From NCBI GenBank assembly GCA_964590515.1, contig CAZPZD010000046.1, forward strand, positions 1-17,268: DNA of 17,268 bases, read 5' to 3'. Each line of letters starts with the position of its first letter. The first letter of the stretch is position 1. Both the position numbers and the translations under genes were made by a program. Below are positions 1 through 7,193 of the stretch, one piece after another. The notes beneath the pieces were generated by a model that had not been told where the DNA came from, made no database searches, and worked only from the letters and a program-made list of their open reading frames with translations. The DNA is from JADFRG01 sp964590515. Lineage in GTDB: Bacteria > Chloroflexota > Anaerolineae > Anaerolineales > E44-bin32.

Positions 1-2
1 TC

Positions 3-2699
3 CAGCGCCAAATGACCGCCCTCTATATGGATGTCACCGATTTTGCCGAATTGCTCTATGTGACCGAGGAGACTGACCGGGTGCAGCGAGCAGTCGACCG
101 GCTCTGGCACGCCTTCCAAGCGATCGCAGAGGAACATGGCGGAAAACTGGAAAGCCGCACCGGCGAAGCGGGTCTGCTGATCTGGGGGAAAGCAGAAACT
201 CATGAGAGTGACCCGGAGCAGGCCATCCGAGCGGCCCTCAAGATGAAGGCGGCCATCGAGCAGACGATCGGGTCGGGTCAGGGCAAGAACAACCAGGAGC
301 TTCCCTTCAAGGTGGGGATCACGACCGGACCGGTGCTGCTCACCCGAGAGGACTCCGGCGACTCGACCGCCAGCGGCACCGCCATCACCCTGGCCGGCCG
401 GTTGAAGGAGTCCGCGCCGCCCGGGGAGATCTTGATTTCACATGATGCCTACACCCACGTCCGAGGGGTGTTCGACGTGCGCGAGCTGCCGCCGGTTCGG
501 ATGCGCGGCCGGGCGGAGCCCATTGAAGTGTATGTGGTGCTGCGGGCCCGACCGCGGGCTTTCCGGCTGGAGGCTCGCGGCATTGAGGGTGTGGAAACCA
601 AAATGGTCGGCCGCGAGCCGGAACTCAAAGTGCTTCAGGACGCACTGACTCTGACGATCGAGGACGGGGAAACCCAGGTCGTGACCGTGGTGGGAGAGGC
701 AGGGGTCGGGAAATCTCGATTGCTGTACGAGTTCAGCAACTGGGTGGATCTGTTGGACGAAACCCTCTGGTACTTCCAGGCTCGCGCCACCCAGCCCTCT
801 ATGCTGCAGCCATTCTCGTTGACCCGCGACATGTTCTCGTTTCGGTTCCAGATTCTCGACAATGACCCGCTTCCAGTCGTCCACAGGAAATTCGAGTTGG
901 GGATTGCCAGCTTCCTGGATGGCAGAGCCGAAGAGATCGCCCCGCTGATCGGGCAGCTGGTTGGATTCGATTTTTCGGACAATCCGTCCGTGAAACCGAA
1001 GCTGGCGGACCCCGAGTCATTCCACCTGCAGGCGTTGGGCCACTTGGGAGAGTTCTTTCTCACCGCCTCCAAGTCCCACCCGGTTTTCATTCANNNNNNN
1101 NNNNNNNNNNNNNNNNNNNNNNNNNNNNNNNNNNNNNNNNNNNNNNNNNNNNNNNNNNNNNNNNNNNNNNNNNNNNNNNNNNNNNNNNNNNNNGATCCGG
1201 ATCGTGTTCCGCCGACCCTGGTCGGCGTGCTGCAGTCCCGATTGGACAGCTTTCCGCCTGGCCAGCGGGCATTGCTGCAGCGGGCCTCGGTTCAGGGCCG
1301 GATCTTCTGGGAGAGCGCGGTCGCCCATCTGAGCGATCCGGAGGGTGTCACCTCTGGCGCGGTCGCGAGTATGTTGAATGACCTACGCAGGCGCGAGATG
1401 GTGTTCAAGCGGGAAGAATCGGCGTTCGAGGGGACCGGTGAGTATGGCTTCCGGCATGCCATCCTGCGGGACGTGGTCTATGACACCATTGTCCCCCGTC
1501 AGCGACGGGCATACCACAAGCAAGTCGCTGAGTGGCTGATCGAAGCCGGAAGCGATCGCCTGAGTGAGTATTACACACTGATCGCTGAGCACCTCGAACG
1601 GGGCGAGGCGTTCGCCGAGGCGGCTGAATTCCTCAGCTCGGCAGCCTCTCGGGCGAGGAACCTCGGCGGCCACCTGGAGGCAGTCGGCTTGCTTGAAAAG
1701 GCGTTAAGGCTTCCGGTTGAAGGCAAACCGCGCCTCCAATTGCAGTTGCAGCTGGGGACCAATTTTTCCTTGATGGGCCGTTACGAAGAGGCGAAGACTC
1801 AGCTCGAGCCCGCGCTGCAGTTGGCCCGCGACCTAGGCGACCGATCGGCCGAAGCCAGCGCTCTGGGCGAACTAGGCCGTGTAGTAGGCGTGTTCCAGGA
1901 TGATCAAGAGGCGGGTCGGCTGTATTTTGACGAGGCGCTCTCGATCGCACGCGAACTTGAGGATAGGCCGTCACTGCTGTTCATTCTGCGCCAATTGGGC
2001 AACATGGCGAATGCGAGAGGTGACTACCAAGAGGCTACTGAGTTTCTGGAGGAGAGCATCGCGATCGCGCGGGGCTTGCGGGATACCCGTTCCGTAGCGC
2101 AGGGGTTGAACAGTCTTGGTATAACTTTTCATCTGCAGGATGAATTTGAGCGGGCAGCGGGCAACTACCGCGAAGCCCTGGGCCTGGCGCAGGAACTAGC
2201 GGATCGCGGATTGGTGTCCATGGTGACGGGGAATATTGGTGATGTTTACTTCGACCAGGGTGAATACCAAGCCGCCCTCAAGGAGGGGCGCGTCGCATTA
2301 AAGCTGGCGGAAGAGAGCGGCAGCCACTACCTGGCGGCTGGGGCACACATGACCCTTGCCAGTGCACAAGTCGGATTGGAGGAATACCAATCGGCCCGCC
2401 AGCACCTCGACAAAGCGCTTCGGCTCTCCAGGGAGTTGGGTTCGACCGCCGCAATCCTGGTCGTGCTGACTGAGTACGGGCGGTTGAAAGCAAGGGAGGG
2501 TGATCGGATGGTCGCCCTCTCGATACTTGGACTGGCTTCGACCCATCCGGCGTTGGAGGCCTACGGCAGAAGACGAGTCGAACAGGTTGTGGCTGAGATC
2601 CGAAGTGAGGTGCCCGAAGGGGAGGTCCAAGCCGGGCTTGAGGGTGGGATGAAGCTGGATCTTGAGGCGGTTGTGAATGGGCTGCTCGATGAGGCATAA
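3..2699 (+). CDS. Class III cyclase-like / AAA ATPase / TPR fusion regulator, 5' partial and interrupted by an assembly gap
   Basis: A large signalling protein of the cyclase-ATPase-TPR type. The first in-frame ATG is at 12, but the codons before it (Gln-Arg-Gln) fit the Glu-Arg-Arg-Gln-x-Thr run that opens this cyclase domain, so the gene probably starts upstream of the window. Numbering from Met 12: a cyclase-like domain at about 1-180 (MDVTDF with Asp7; GITTGP; Arg130); a P-loop ATPase with Walker A GEAGVGKS at 228-235; then 100 N after residue 360, where Walker B would fall; an ATPase C-terminal region (RVPPTLVGVLQSRLD); and from about residue 530 to the end roughly seven TPR-like repeats of about 40 residues. 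Two cyclase catalytic positions differ from active enzymes: GEAG replaces the GDG metal motif, and Thr126 sits where the transition-state Asn is expected. I infer a cytoplasmic ATP-dependent sensor or transcriptional regulator rather than a cAMP producer. No membrane segment is seen. Confidence 0.85.
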   Translation, partial: QRQMTALYMDVTDFAELLYVTEETDRVQRAVDRLWHAFQAIAEEHGGKLESRTGEAGLLIWGKAETHESDPEQAIRAALKMKAAIEQTIGSGQGKNNQELPFKVGITTGPVLLTREDSGDSTASGTAITLAGRLKESAPPGEILISHDAYTHVRGVFDVRELPPVRMRGRAEPIEVYVVLRARPRAFRLEARGIEGVETKMVGREPELKVLQDALTLTIEDGETQVVTVVGEAGVGKSRLLYEFSNWVDLLDETLWYFQARATQPSMLQPFSLTRDMFSFRFQILDNDPLPVVHRKFELGIASFLDGRAEEIAPLIGQLVGFDFSDNPSVKPKLADPESFHLQALGHLGEFFLTASKSHPVFIXXXXXXXXXXXXXXXXXXXXXXXXXXXXXXXXXXDPDRVPPTLVGVLQSRLDSFPPGQRALLQRASVQGRIFWESAVAHLSDPEGVTSGAVASMLNDLRRREMVFKREESAFEGTGEYGFRHAILRDVVYDTIVPRQRRAYHKQVAEWLIEAGSDRLSEYYTLIAEHLERGEAFAEAAEFLSSAASRARNLGGHLEAVGLLEKALRLPVEGKPRLQLQLQLGTNFSLMGRYEEAKTQLEPALQLARDLGDRSAEASALGELGRVVGVFQDDQEAGRLYFDEALSIARELEDRPSLLFILRQLGNMANARGDYQEATEFLEESIAIARGLRDTRSVAQGLNSLGITFHLQDEFERAAGNYREALGLAQELADRGLVSMVTGNIGDVYFDQGEYQAALKEGRVALKLAEESGSHYLAAGAHMTLASAQVGLEEYQSARQHLDKALRLSRELGSTAAILVVLTEYGRLKAREGDRMVALSILGLASTHPALEAYGRRRVEQVVAEIRSEVPEGEVQAGLEGGMKLDLEAVVNGLLDEA
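1094..1193. other. Assembly gap, 100 N
   Basis: This is a run of exactly 100 unknown bases inside the cyclase/ATPase/TPR gene. The reading frame is open on both sides and happens to stay in phase across it. The round length suggests a scaffold placeholder and not a measured distance. Confidence 0.95.
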
Positions 2700-2720
2700 G
2701 GGGCGAAACCAACTTAGTCA

Positions 2721-3611
2721 ATGGGCCGGGGACATAGCGCTCTAATTCTGGGCAACTCCTTTCGGGTGCCCCTGGCCGATGAGTCCGTTCACTGCGCCAT
2801 CACAGAACCTCGATTTTGGACCCTAAGACCGCACACTCGAGAATACGATGACAGGCACCTTGGCAATGAACTATCTGCCAACAGCTATCTTGAGCGCCTA
2901 GTGGCAATCATGCGCGAGGTGAAAAGGGTGCTCCGCAGGGATGGGGTCCTTTGGCTTTTCATGGACGACAGTTATGGTGGTCCCATAGATCGATATCCCG
3001 TGGACCGGGTGCCGACGCCTCAGTTCGTTGGCAATCGTTTGTTGATCCCACAGCGTCTCGCTCTAGCACTTCAAGACGACGACTGGATAATCCGCCAGAT
3101 CGTGATCTGGGCCAACACAGCCGTCAAACGCGAAACCATTCCCGGCTGGAGGCTTCTAGAAAACGGGGAGCTGCGCCGAGGTTCGTGGCGGCGAACCAAT
3201 GCACACAAGTACATCTTCATGCTCACCAAACAGATGCAGTACTGGGCCGACTCGACTAAGGACGACCTAACCTCCGTCCTCTATGTTGAGACCCAACCGT
3301 ATCGCCTTCCTCCGTTCGAGCAGGACATCCCCGCTGAGATCATCGCCCCTCTGATTGAGGCCACCTGTCCTGAGTGGTGTTGTCCGCAATGCGGTCAAGG
3401 ATGGGCTCCCCGAGTCAACTCCCGGGATCATGGTCGTACTTGCGATCACTCCCATTCGCTTGAAGCAGCCGTGCCGGGGACTGTGCTCGATCCTTTTGTG
3501 GGTACGGGAACAACCGTGATGGTTGCGAAACAACTCCACCGACGTGCGGTTGGCGTGGATCTGAACCCCGCCTATCTTCGGCATGCGGCCCAACAACTAC
3601 GCGCGGCCTAA
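2721..3611 (+). CDS. N4/N6-type DNA methyltransferase, probably an orphan, with a non-canonical catalytic motif
   Basis: This 296-residue protein resembles the DNA_methylase N4/N6 family (Pfam PF01555, beta-class order: catalytic motif first, SAM motif last). The opening (GNSFRVPLADESVHCAIT) and the following REVKRVLRRDGVLWLFMDDSY are typical. The SAM-binding motif is intact at about 257-264 (DPFVGTGT), followed by AVGVDLNPAY. Cys216, Cys220, Cys221, Cys224 and Cys241 form the cysteine-rich insert often seen in phage-type members. Motif IV, normally SPPYW or DPPYW, reads T28-E-P-R-F-W33, so the first and third key positions are changed and activity is doubtful. No restriction endonuclease is adjacent. 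The ATG lies 21 bases after the previous stop with no good ribosome binding site nearby. Local base composition is poorer in GC than the flanks, suggesting transfer, perhaps from a phage. Confidence 0.8.
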   Translation: MGRGHSALILGNSFRVPLADESVHCAITEPRFWTLRPHTREYDDRHLGNELSANSYLERLVAIMREVKRVLRRDGVLWLFMDDSYGGPIDRYPVDRVPTPQFVGNRLLIPQRLALALQDDDWIIRQIVIWANTAVKRETIPGWRLLENGELRRGSWRRTNAHKYIFMLTKQMQYWADSTKDDLTSVLYVETQPYRLPPFEQDIPAEIIAPLIEATCPEWCCPQCGQGWAPRVNSRDHGRTCDHSHSLEAAVPGTVLDPFVGTGTTVMVAKQLHRRAVGVDLNPAYLRHAAQQLRAA

Positions 3612-3624
3612 GGGACTGTTTGCG

Positions 3625-3846
3625 ATGGAGATCAAACTTACCGATAGGCTTCGCAAACAAGCTGATATCGTCTTGGGTTTGTATGACTTCACTTCAGAGG
3701 AAGACGAAATGATTATTGAGGAATGGTTACGACTGGTCCGAGATATTCCAGGCCATCTGTACGCCGGAGCGTCACTCGGATACATGGAAGTCTATCTAAC
3801 TCATGTGCTTGTGGATGTCATCGAGTCCTCTGAGCGGCGAGCGTAG
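3625..3846 (+). CDS. Small acidic hypothetical protein
   Basis: This is a 73-residue protein of unknown function; I do not recognise a family. I chose the ATG at 3625 over an earlier in-frame start at 3583, which would overlap the methyltransferase, because AAGGGA lies 11-16 bases upstream. The sequence is rich in Glu and Asp (for example SEEDEMIIEEW) and predicted mostly helical, with no Cys, signal peptide or membrane segment. It begins 13 bases after the methyltransferase stop on the same strand and shares that gene's AT-richer composition, so the two probably arrived together. It could be a small partner or accessory of the methyltransferase, but nothing in the sequence shows this. Confidence 0.55.
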   Translation: MEIKLTDRLRKQADIVLGLYDFTSEEDEMIIEEWLRLVRDIPGHLYAGASLGYMEVYLTHVLVDVIESSERRA

Positions 3847-3885
3847 TGATGGGGACTGGAATCGGCAGGCTCACTGGTTGACTGG

Positions 3886-4659
3886 CTAGCTGGAATTCAG
3901 CACGGCGAGCAGCTCGTCGTGAATTGGCCCATTGGTGGCAACCAGGGTTGCATCACCGTCCAGCACTTTCTCGTTGCCAACGAAGGTGGTGACCCGACCA
4001 CCCGCTTCGCGGACCATCAGCACCCCGGCCGCCCAATCCCACGGGTTCAGCCGCAGTTCCCAGTAGCCGTCGAAACGGCCGGCGGCCACGTAGGCCAGAT
4101 CGATGGCGGCCGAGCCCAACCGCCGCACCGCCCGGGCGCGAACAGCCAGCGCGTTGAAGTAGCTCAAGTTGTTGTCCGGATTGGTGCGGATGTCGTAAGG
4201 GAAGCCGGTTACCAACAGGCTCTCATCGAGGGTCGTGGCTGCAGAAACCCGGATCGGCGCCTCGTTCAGAAAGGCGCCCTCCCCCGCCAGGGAGTGGAAC
4301 AGCTCTTCCCGAGTGGGATCGTAGATCACCCCAAGCAGCAGGCCTTCGGCTCCCACGCAGGCAATCGAAACCGAGAAGATCGGTAGCCCGTGGGCGAAGT
4401 TGGTGGTGCCGTCGAGCGGGTCCACCAGCCAGCGAACTCCCTCACCCTCCTGGCCGCCGCCCTCCTCGGAGAGTATCGCGTCGGCCGGGTAGGCGCTGCG
4501 GATCCCCTCCACCAGGAGCTGTTCCGACCTCAGGTCATATTCCGTTACGAGGTCAATCGACCCTTTGTGGCGGACCTGGGTCGCGCGCCCGTAGCCATCA
4601 AGAAGCAGCCCGCCGGCGCGGCGGGCGAGCTCAACTGCAAGTTGCAGCCGACCCTGCAT
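3886..4659 (-). CDS. Inositol monophosphatase family phosphatase
   Basis: This 257-residue protein of the IMPase/SuhB family hydrolyses the phosphate ester of inositol 1-phosphate or similar sugar phosphates using Mg2+. The metal ligands are visible: Glu65 in ILSEEGG, Asp80 and Asp83 in WLVDPLDGTTN (motif A), and Asp208 in NPWDWAAG (motif B). The length is normal for the family. The start is the ATG at 4659-4657, which overlaps by one base the stop of the response regulator upstream (TGATG); a TTG one codon earlier is less likely. No good Shine-Dalgarno precedes it, consistent with translational coupling. It is last in a three-gene minus-strand run with the response regulator and the aminotransferase. 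Which sugar phosphate is the substrate cannot be read from the sequence; histidinol phosphatase-like members share the same motifs. Confidence 0.9.
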   Translation of the reverse strand: MQGRLQLAVELARRAGGLLLDGYGRATQVRHKGSIDLVTEYDLRSEQLLVEGIRSAYPADAILSEEGGGQEGEGVRWLVDPLDGTTNFAHGLPIFSVSIACVGAEGLLLGVIYDPTREELFHSLAGEGAFLNEAPIRVSAATTLDESLLVTGFPYDIRTNPDNNLSYFNALAVRARAVRRLGSAAIDLAYVAAGRFDGYWELRLNPWDWAAGVLMVREAGGRVTTFVGNEKVLDGDATLVATNGPIHDELLAVLNSS

Positions 4660-5288
4660 CAAATGGGCGAGGGGCCTGAGTCGCCTAACTGTTCCTGGAT
4701 CGTCCGCAGCTCTGTCTCAATATGGCCACGCTGGACCTCGGTCTGGACGAGCAGCGCCTCGAACATGGGGCGTTGTTCATCGGAGACCGTGTCGACGAGG
4801 CGTTTGGCGCGGGTGATCTGGTCCTTCTTTTCCTTCAGCTTGGCTTCTAGCCGGGCATGGTAGCCGCGGTAAAACTCGGTGTTTGAGATCCCGGAGGGGA
4901 ATGTGTTCGGATCTTGAGTGAGCACTTCGGCCACCGTCAGCAGCAGCTCCTCCGCTTCAACCGGTTTTTCCAGGAATCGGACCGCTCCCAGGCTTAGGGC
5001 GAAGGCCTTGTCTTGCTCCGAGATATAGGTGGCCGACACGAAGATAATCGGGATGTCGCTCGTCTTCGGGTTGTTGCGGACCTTGTGGGCAAAGGCGAAA
5101 CCATCCAGCCTCGGCATCAGAATATCGGTCAGGATCAGGGCCGGCCGCTCCACCGCGATCAGGCTTAGGGCCTGGTCGCCGTCTCGGGCGGTGATGACTG
5201 GGTAGCCCTTGTACTTGAGGGTGACCTCCATCAACTCCAGCAGATAGGGGATGTCTTCGACAATCAGAATGGGAGCCGGATCGGTCAT
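4659..5288 (-). CDS. Response regulator: receiver domain plus C-terminal coiled coil, no DNA-binding domain
   Basis: This 209-residue protein has an N-terminal receiver domain (about 5-125) with the expected acidic pair Glu11/Asp12, phospho-acceptor Asp55 (LTDILMPRLDG), Ser85 in FVSA, and Lys108 in FLEKP. The remaining 85 or so residues are charged and helical (ARLEAKLKEKKDQITRAK) and look like a coiled coil with no HTH, GGDEF, kinase or methylesterase output domain. It therefore probably acts through protein contacts. I take the ATG at 5288; a TTG at 5297 is an alternative. It lies 39 bases downstream of the aminotransferase stop, and its own stop overlaps the phosphatase start. There is no cognate kinase next to it; the only histidine kinase in the window is at 11433-14015. 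Confidence 0.88.
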   Translation of the reverse strand: MTDPAPILIVEDIPYLLELMEVTLKYKGYPVITARDGDQALSLIAVERPALILTDILMPRLDGFAFAHKVRNNPKTSDIPIIFVSATYISEQDKAFALSLGAVRFLEKPVEAEELLLTVAEVLTQDPNTFPSGISNTEFYRGYHARLEAKLKEKKDQITRAKRLVDTVSDEQRPMFEALLVQTEVQRGHIETELRTIQEQLGDSGPSPI

Positions 5289-5327
5289 CGCGACCAATTG
5301 TAGCGCGATCGCTCGGGTGCGCTGGGC

Positions 5328-6398
5328 TCAGCGAGCGGTCAGCAGGAACTCGTCGATGTGGGCCAACAGTTCGGTCACATCCGACGGTTGGATCTCCCCC
5401 ATGTGCCCGATGCGGAAGGTCTTGTCTTTCAACGCTCCATAGCCATTGGCAATCGACATCTCGTGCTGAGCGAGATGCTTGTTGAGGGCTGAGATGCCGA
5501 GTGATCGGGTGTTGCGAATAGAAGTCACGGTTTTCGAGCGATACCCTGCCGCGGCGAACAACTCGAAGTGCTCGGCAGCCCAAGCCTGGACCTGGTCTGC
5601 CATCAGTTGGTGCCGGGCGGCGCGGGCCTCCATCCCCTCGGCCAGCATTCGATCGAGCTGAAAGTCCAGCGCGTAGAGCAGCGAGATGGCCGGGGTGGCA
5701 GGGGTCGTGTCGCGCTGGTGGTACTTCTCGAGCAAGAGCAAATCGAAATACCAACCCCGGTTGCTTACCGTGGCAGCCCGCTCCAGCGCCCGATCGCTGA
5801 CCGCGGCGAAGGCGAGCCCGGGCGGCAAGGCGAAACATTTCTGGGAAGACGCGACCAAAACGTCGATCTCCCAGGTGTCCATCGGGATGGGGACCCCTCC
5901 GGCCGACGATACTGCGTCAACCAGGATAACCAGGTCGGGACGATGGGCGCGGGCGCGGGCCACGATCTCCTGAACCGGGTTTTCAACTCCGGTGGAAGTC
6001 TCGTTGTGGACGACCGCCAGGGTGTCGAATTCTCCTTGGGTGAGGGCTGCTTCCACCTGTTCCGGAAGGTTGGCCTGACCCCACTCCACGTCGAGCTGCT
6101 CGAAGGGGGTGCCATTGCTGGCCGCCACCTCCGCCCAGCGCTGCCCAAACGCGCCGCACACGCAAAGCAAGAGCTTGCGGCCGACCACGCTGCGCATCGC
6201 ACCCTCCCAGACCCCGCTGCCTGAGGAAGCCACCACAAAGACTCGATATTCAGTCTGAAAGATCTGCCGCAGCCGAGGCTGGAGGCTGGCGTACAGCTGC
6301 TCAAAGACCTTACTGCGATGCCCGACCATCGGACGCACCTGGGCCTGCAGCACCTCGGGGTGGACATCGGTGGGGCCGGGGATAAAGAGTCTCGCCAT
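5328..6398 (-). CDS. Class V PLP aminotransferase (serine/alanine-glyoxylate aminotransferase type)
   Basis: This 356-residue pyridoxal-phosphate enzyme has fold type I and belongs to COG0075 (serine-pyruvate or alanine-glyoxylate aminotransferase group). Visible signatures are the N-terminal FIPGPTDVHPEV, GHRS, the glycine-rich SSGSGVWEG, HNETSTGV, the cofactor Asp region VDAVSSAGG, and the Schiff-base Lys187 in SSQKCFALPPG. Such enzymes move an amino group between Ser or Ala and glyoxylate or pyruvate in the cytoplasm; some close relatives act on aminoethylphosphonate, so the exact substrate is open. The ATG at 6398 has a good ribosome binding site (GAAAGG, about 6 bases upstream on the minus strand). 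It is first in the minus-strand run and is divergent from the DUF2089 gene. Confidence 0.9.
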   Translation of the reverse strand: MARLFIPGPTDVHPEVLQAQVRPMVGHRSKVFEQLYASLQPRLRQIFQTEYRVFVVASSGSGVWEGAMRSVVGRKLLLCVCGAFGQRWAEVAASNGTPFEQLDVEWGQANLPEQVEAALTQGEFDTLAVVHNETSTGVENPVQEIVARARAHRPDLVILVDAVSSAGGVPIPMDTWEIDVLVASSQKCFALPPGLAFAAVSDRALERAATVSNRGWYFDLLLLEKYHQRDTTPATPAISLLYALDFQLDRMLAEGMEARAARHQLMADQVQAWAAEHFELFAAAGYRSKTVTSIRNTRSLGISALNKHLAQHEMSIANGYGALKDKTFRIGHMGEIQPSDVTELLAHIDEFLLTAR

Positions 6399-6440
6399 AG
6401 CTTGCCTTTCTCGACGCGGGCCGATTCTAACCGCGCAGGA

Positions 6441-6545
6441 TTCGGGAGCCTCAGGTCATTCGGCCCGAACTCTCCGGATGGATGTCCACACCGTGGAAGC
6501 CCAAACGGCGGGCATTGGCTCCGCGCCCTGAAACCATCCGCGAGA
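6441..6545 (-). promoter_or_regulatory. Possible structured leader upstream of the aminotransferase gene
   Basis: Between the two divergent genes, 6471-6481 (TCTCCGGATGG) can pair with 6534-6545 as 11 base pairs with one bulge. Inside lie a 5-bp hairpin (TCCAC 6485-6489 with GTGGA 6493-6497) and a 4-bp stem (GCCC 6499-6502 with GGGC 6510-6513). A further 6-bp stem (TTCGGG 6441-6446 with CCCGAA 6464-6469) lies nearer the aminotransferase start. It sits upstream of the DUF2089 promoter, so it could only be transcribed as a minus-strand leader. No known riboswitch class is recognised. Confidence 0.3.
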
Positions 6546-6560
6546 TTATTAAAGCCAGTA

Positions 6561-6588
6561 TTGACAAGTTCTAATTCCTTGGTATATT
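6561..6588 (+). promoter_or_regulatory. Sigma-70-type promoter of the DUF2089 gene
   Basis: A perfect -35 TTGACA (6561-6566) is followed after 16 bases by TATATT (6583-6588), one mismatch from consensus. It lies in a locally AT-rich stretch 57 bases before the DUF2089 ATG. TATTGA (6559-6564) and TCAATA (6592-6597) form a short inverted repeat around the promoter that could be an operator. Confidence 0.75.
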
Positions 6589-6644
6589 CTCTCAATAATA
6601 TTCATCCCGACCTTAGGTTTGTTGATGACCGAGAGGCGCCGCTT

Positions 6645-7019
6645 ATGAATAGCCTGCTTATGACCTGTCCGGTTTGTGAACACCGCCTGACAGTGACCCG
6701 CCTGCATTGCCGCAATTGCGATACGACGATCGAAGGCCACTTTGAGACGGGCCGGATGGGACGGTTGTCCGCCGAACAACTCAGCTTCGTCGAGACCTTC
6801 ATGCGTTGCGAAGGGAAACTCAATCGTATGGAAGGTGTGCTAGGCCTGTCCTACCCGACCCTGCGTTCCCGGCTCTCTCAGGTGATCCAAGCCATGGGCT
6901 TCGAGGTCGGACCCGAACAGGCGGATACGAGCGACGAGCAGCGGCACCAGATCCTGGACGAACTGGCCAGTGGGCAGATCAGCTCGGAACGGGCCATTGA
7001 GCTGCTCGAAGGAGCCTGA
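6645..7019 (+). CDS. DUF2089-type zinc-ribbon / HTH protein with a C-terminal SHOCT-like hairpin
   Basis: This 124-residue protein matches the DUF2089 family. It has an N-terminal zinc ribbon (Cys8, Cys11, Cys22, Cys25), a central helix-turn-helix-like region at about 60-90 (MEGVLGLSYPTLRSRL), and a C-terminal hairpin ILDELASGQISSERAIELL. The ATG at 6645 has GAGAGG eight bases upstream and fits the promoter at 6561; longer in-frame extensions would run through that promoter. The zinc ribbon plus HTH suggests a DNA-binding regulator, possibly of its own gene and those downstream, but no experimental role is known to me for the family. It heads an eight-gene plus-strand run ending at 11274. The C-terminal hairpin recurs in two further genes of the run (7030-7191 and 10466-10840). 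Confidence 0.85.
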   Translation: MNSLLMTCPVCEHRLTVTRLHCRNCDTTIEGHFETGRMGRLSAEQLSFVETFMRCEGKLNRMEGVLGLSYPTLRSRLSQVIQAMGFEVGPEQADTSDEQRHQILDELASGQISSERAIELLEGA

Positions 7020-7029
7020 GGCCGAGCCA

Positions 7030-7191
7030 TTGGGAGGGGCCATCGCAGACCGGGTCGGGGCCGAGGTAGACTCCTCCGAGCCCGCAACCGGGTCAGCCGA
7101 ACAGGAGCGAATCGCGGTGCTGCGCATGCTGGAGGAAGGCAAGCTCACCGTCGCCCAGGCCGAGGAACTGTTGCAGGCCCTGGAGCCCTAA
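7030..7191 (+). CDS. Very small SHOCT-like (YvlB N-terminal type) protein
   Basis: A 53-residue protein whose second half is the helical hairpin VLRMLEEGKLTVAQAEELL, nearly the same as the N-terminus of the protein at 10466. The first half is a low-complexity, probably disordered linker. No ATG is available. TTG 7030 has AAGGAG about 15 bases upstream; TTG 6997 and GTG 6970 are in frame but overlap the DUF2089 gene. It lies between the DUF2089 stop (7019) and the GNAT start (7194, two bases after its stop), so it is almost certainly co-transcribed and translationally coupled. In SHOCT-like and YvlB families this hairpin is thought to mediate protein or membrane-protein interaction; a role as a partner of the DUF2089 protein or of the 10466 product is inference. 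It is short enough to be missed by automatic annotation. Confidence 0.6.
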   Translation: MGGAIADRVGAEVDSSEPATGSAEQERIAVLRMLEEGKLTVAQAEELLQALEP

Positions 7192-7193
7192 GC

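Noticed and set aside
438..1090. Several minus-strand open frames opposite the cyclase/ATPase gene
   Set aside because: They are typical antisense shadows in GC-rich coding DNA, with no recognisable domain or start signal.
3847..3885. Repeated ACTGG words between the convergent small gene and the phosphatase
   Set aside because: The repeats are too short and irregular to call an att site, terminator or repeat family.
4390..4863. Plus-strand open frame opposite the phosphatase and response regulator
   Set aside because: It is a shadow of two genes with clear catalytic motifs on the other strand and crosses their junction.
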